This document shows, one piece after another, positions 4,633-5,886 of a DNA stretch of 5,886 nt. The first letter of the stretch is position 1. Each line of letters opens with the position of its first letter. The notes under the pieces were generated by a model. The model was given only the letters and a program-made list of their open reading frames with translations, had not been told where the DNA came from and made no database searches. The stretch lies in assembly GCA_005773755.1 (NCBI GenBank), contig SXHE01000626.1, forward strand, positions 1 to 5,886, read 5' to 3'. The position numbers and the translations under genes are program-made. The DNA comes from Planctomycetia bacterium. Lineage in GTDB: Bacteria > Planctomycetota > Planctomycetia > Gemmatales > Gemmataceae.

Positions 4633-5886
4633 GTGAACGATATCGTCCGCGAGTTCTTACTTGAGAGCAACGAGAACCTCGCCCAACTCGATCTCGACCT
4701 CGTGACCCTGGAAAAGGAACCGGGCGAGCGCGAGACGTTGGCGCGCGTGTTTCGCACGCTCCACACGGTCAAGGGCACCGCGGGGTTCCTCGGCCTCGCG
4801 AAACTCCTGGGCGTGAGCCACGCTGCGGAAAGCCTCCTGAGTCGGCTGCGCGCCGGCGACCTGTCGTTCAACGCGGAGATCGCCACCGCGCTACTGAGCG
4901 TCGTCGATGCCGTTCGCAAAATGCTGGCCGCACTGGAAGCGAGCAGCGACGAGGGCGACGGCGACTATTCCGCGCTGATACAGACCCTCGAGCGGCTGAC
5001 GCAGTCCGCCGGCGCGCCGCGGTCGCGGATCATGTCGGTGCCTGTGCCGATGCCGGTGCCGCCGTCGCCGCCCGCGGCCGTCGCCGCGCCGCTTCCCGCA
5101 CCGGTGAAGCCGGCGTCCGTAGTTCTCGAACCGACGCGCAACGTGCCGGTGCCCGCGCCGAGGGTCGTTCCCGATCTCGCGCCCCCACCGATCCCCGCGC
5201 CGCCCGATTCGGCCGAGGTTCGCGCGCCACTGGTCGCGGACACGAGCATCCGCGTCGATGTCGGACTGCTCGACAAGCTGATGACACTGGTAGGGGAGTT
5301 GGTGCTCGCGCGCAACCAGATCGTGCTGCACAGCGCGACCGACGAGGACGCCGCGTATTTGGGCACGGTCCAGCGGCTGAACCTGTTGACGACCGAGCTT
5401 CAGGCCGGGGTGATGAAGACCCGGATGCAGCCCATCGGGAACGTGTGGACCAAGTTCCCGCGCGTGGTGCGGGACCTCGCTCTCGCGTGCGGCAGGCAGG
5501 TCCGGCTCGACATGGAGGGCCAGGACACCGAACTGGACCGCACCATTATCGAGGCGATTCGCGACCCGCTCACACACATGGTCCGTAACGCGGTCGATCA
5601 CGGGATCGAAGCCCCGGCCGGGCGCGTCGCGTCGGGCAAGCCGGTCGAGGGGCGGCTCCTGCTGCGGGCCTTCCACGAGAGCGGCAAGGTGGTCATCGAG
5701 ATCGCGGACGACGGCGCGGGCATCGACCCGAACCGCGTGCGCGACAAGGCGGTGGCGACGAAGCTGGTCGCGCCCGATCAGGCCGCGCGCATGAGCGAGC
5801 GCGAGCTGCTCAACCTCGTGTTCCTGCCGGGGTTCTCGACGGCCGACCGCGTCACGCACTTCTCCGGTCGCGGCGTCGGCATGGAC
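4633..5886 (+). CDS. cheA: CheA-type chemotaxis histidine kinase (3' end beyond the window)
   Basis: The first 418 residues of a cytoplasmic CheA, open at the right edge. The HPt (P1) domain covers about 1-105 with phospho-acceptor H44 in LHTVKGTAGFLG. Residues ~131-200 are a Pro/Val/Ala-rich linker, with no recognisable P2 CheY-binding domain. The P3 dimerisation helices follow (about 205-265; VDVGLLDKLMTLVGELVLAR). The P4 ATPase core shows the N box DPLTHMVRNAVDHGIE (311-326), G1 DDGAGID (359-365), F box FLPGFST (397-403) and G2 SGRGVGMD, exactly where the window ends. The rest of P4 and the P5 CheW-like domain, possibly with a receiver domain, should lie to the right. The start is GTG at 4633: it gives the typical MNDIVREFLLESNENLAQLD opening, and an in-frame TAA at 4600 leaves no other ATG, GTG or TTG. 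The ribosome site is weak (GAG at 4618). The kinase should couple receptors via CheW to CheY or CheB, controlling motility or another output; the partner genes are not in view. Confidence 0.95.
   Translation, partial: MNDIVREFLLESNENLAQLDLDLVTLEKEPGERETLARVFRTLHTVKGTAGFLGLAKLLGVSHAAESLLSRLRAGDLSFNAEIATALLSVVDAVRKMLAALEASSDEGDGDYSALIQTLERLTQSAGAPRSRIMSVPVPMPVPPSPPAAVAAPLPAPVKPASVVLEPTRNVPVPAPRVVPDLAPPPIPAPPDSAEVRAPLVADTSIRVDVGLLDKLMTLVGELVLARNQIVLHSATDEDAAYLGTVQRLNLLTTELQAGVMKTRMQPIGNVWTKFPRVVRDLALACGRQVRLDMEGQDTELDRTIIEAIRDPLTHMVRNAVDHGIEAPAGRVASGKPVEGRLLLRAFHESGKVVIEIADDGAGIDPNRVRDKAVATKLVAPDQAARMSERELLNLVFLPGFSTADRVTHFSGRGVGMD

Noticed and set aside
5041..5067. GC-rich tandem-like run (GTGCCGATGCCGGTGCCG pattern) as a microsatellite or regulatory repeat
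   Set aside because: It is in frame and encodes the Pro/Val linker of CheA, which explains the repetition.
4891..5859. Minus-strand open frame opposite cheA with His/Arg/Gly-rich repeats
   Set aside because: The HRHRHRHRH-like run is only the reverse complement of the Pro/Val linker codons of CheA. The plus-strand frame has HPt, P3 and ATPase boxes in the right order.

Overview
The window is GC-rich, bacterial and densely coding. It reads like a stretch of chromosome from a planctomycete, probably near Gemmata. That placement is inference. It rests on the GC-rich codon use, a GTG-started CheA with a long Pro/Val/Ala linker, two secreted or membrane proteins of no recognisable family, weak or absent Shine-Dalgarno sites on some genes, and CCTTGCGG-type hairpin repeats between genes. 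I see no IS element, phage gene, tRNA, rRNA or CRISPR array.

Layout: (1) 1-110 is leader sequence with a possible -10 box. (2) 111-746 (+) encodes a small protein with a signal peptide and one C-terminal membrane anchor, function unknown. (3) 802-1758 (+) encodes a fold-type II PLP enzyme of the serine racemase / serine-threonine dehydratase family, with all key residues visible. (4) 1759-1879 is an intergenic stretch holding two hairpins and a palindrome built around a repeated CCTTGCGG core. (5) 1880-3790 (+) encodes a complete copper/topaquinone amine oxidase. (6) 3787-4410 (-) encodes a small exported protein of unknown function that converges on the amine oxidase and shares a CTAG with it, so the two stop codons overlap. 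(7) 4411-4632 is the divergent intergenic region. (8) 4633 to the window edge (+) is the 5' two-thirds or so of a CheA-type chemotaxis histidine kinase, cut at its G2 box.

The two central enzymes both release ammonia from amino compounds: the PLP enzyme by dehydrating hydroxy amino acids (with possible racemisation), the amine oxidase by oxidising primary amines to aldehyde, H2O2 and NH3. They could belong to one nitrogen-scavenging or amine-catabolism theme. However, the hairpin-rich gap between them argues against a tight operon, and no transporter, aldehyde dehydrogenase or regulator lies beside them. The CheA gene starts a separate transcription unit, probably a chemosensory cluster continuing to the right. 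Overall this looks like an ordinary region. I found no convincing undescribed multi-gene system. The points most worth a second look are the serine-racemase-like enzyme, the alanine at the amine oxidase gate position, and the repeated intergenic hairpins.
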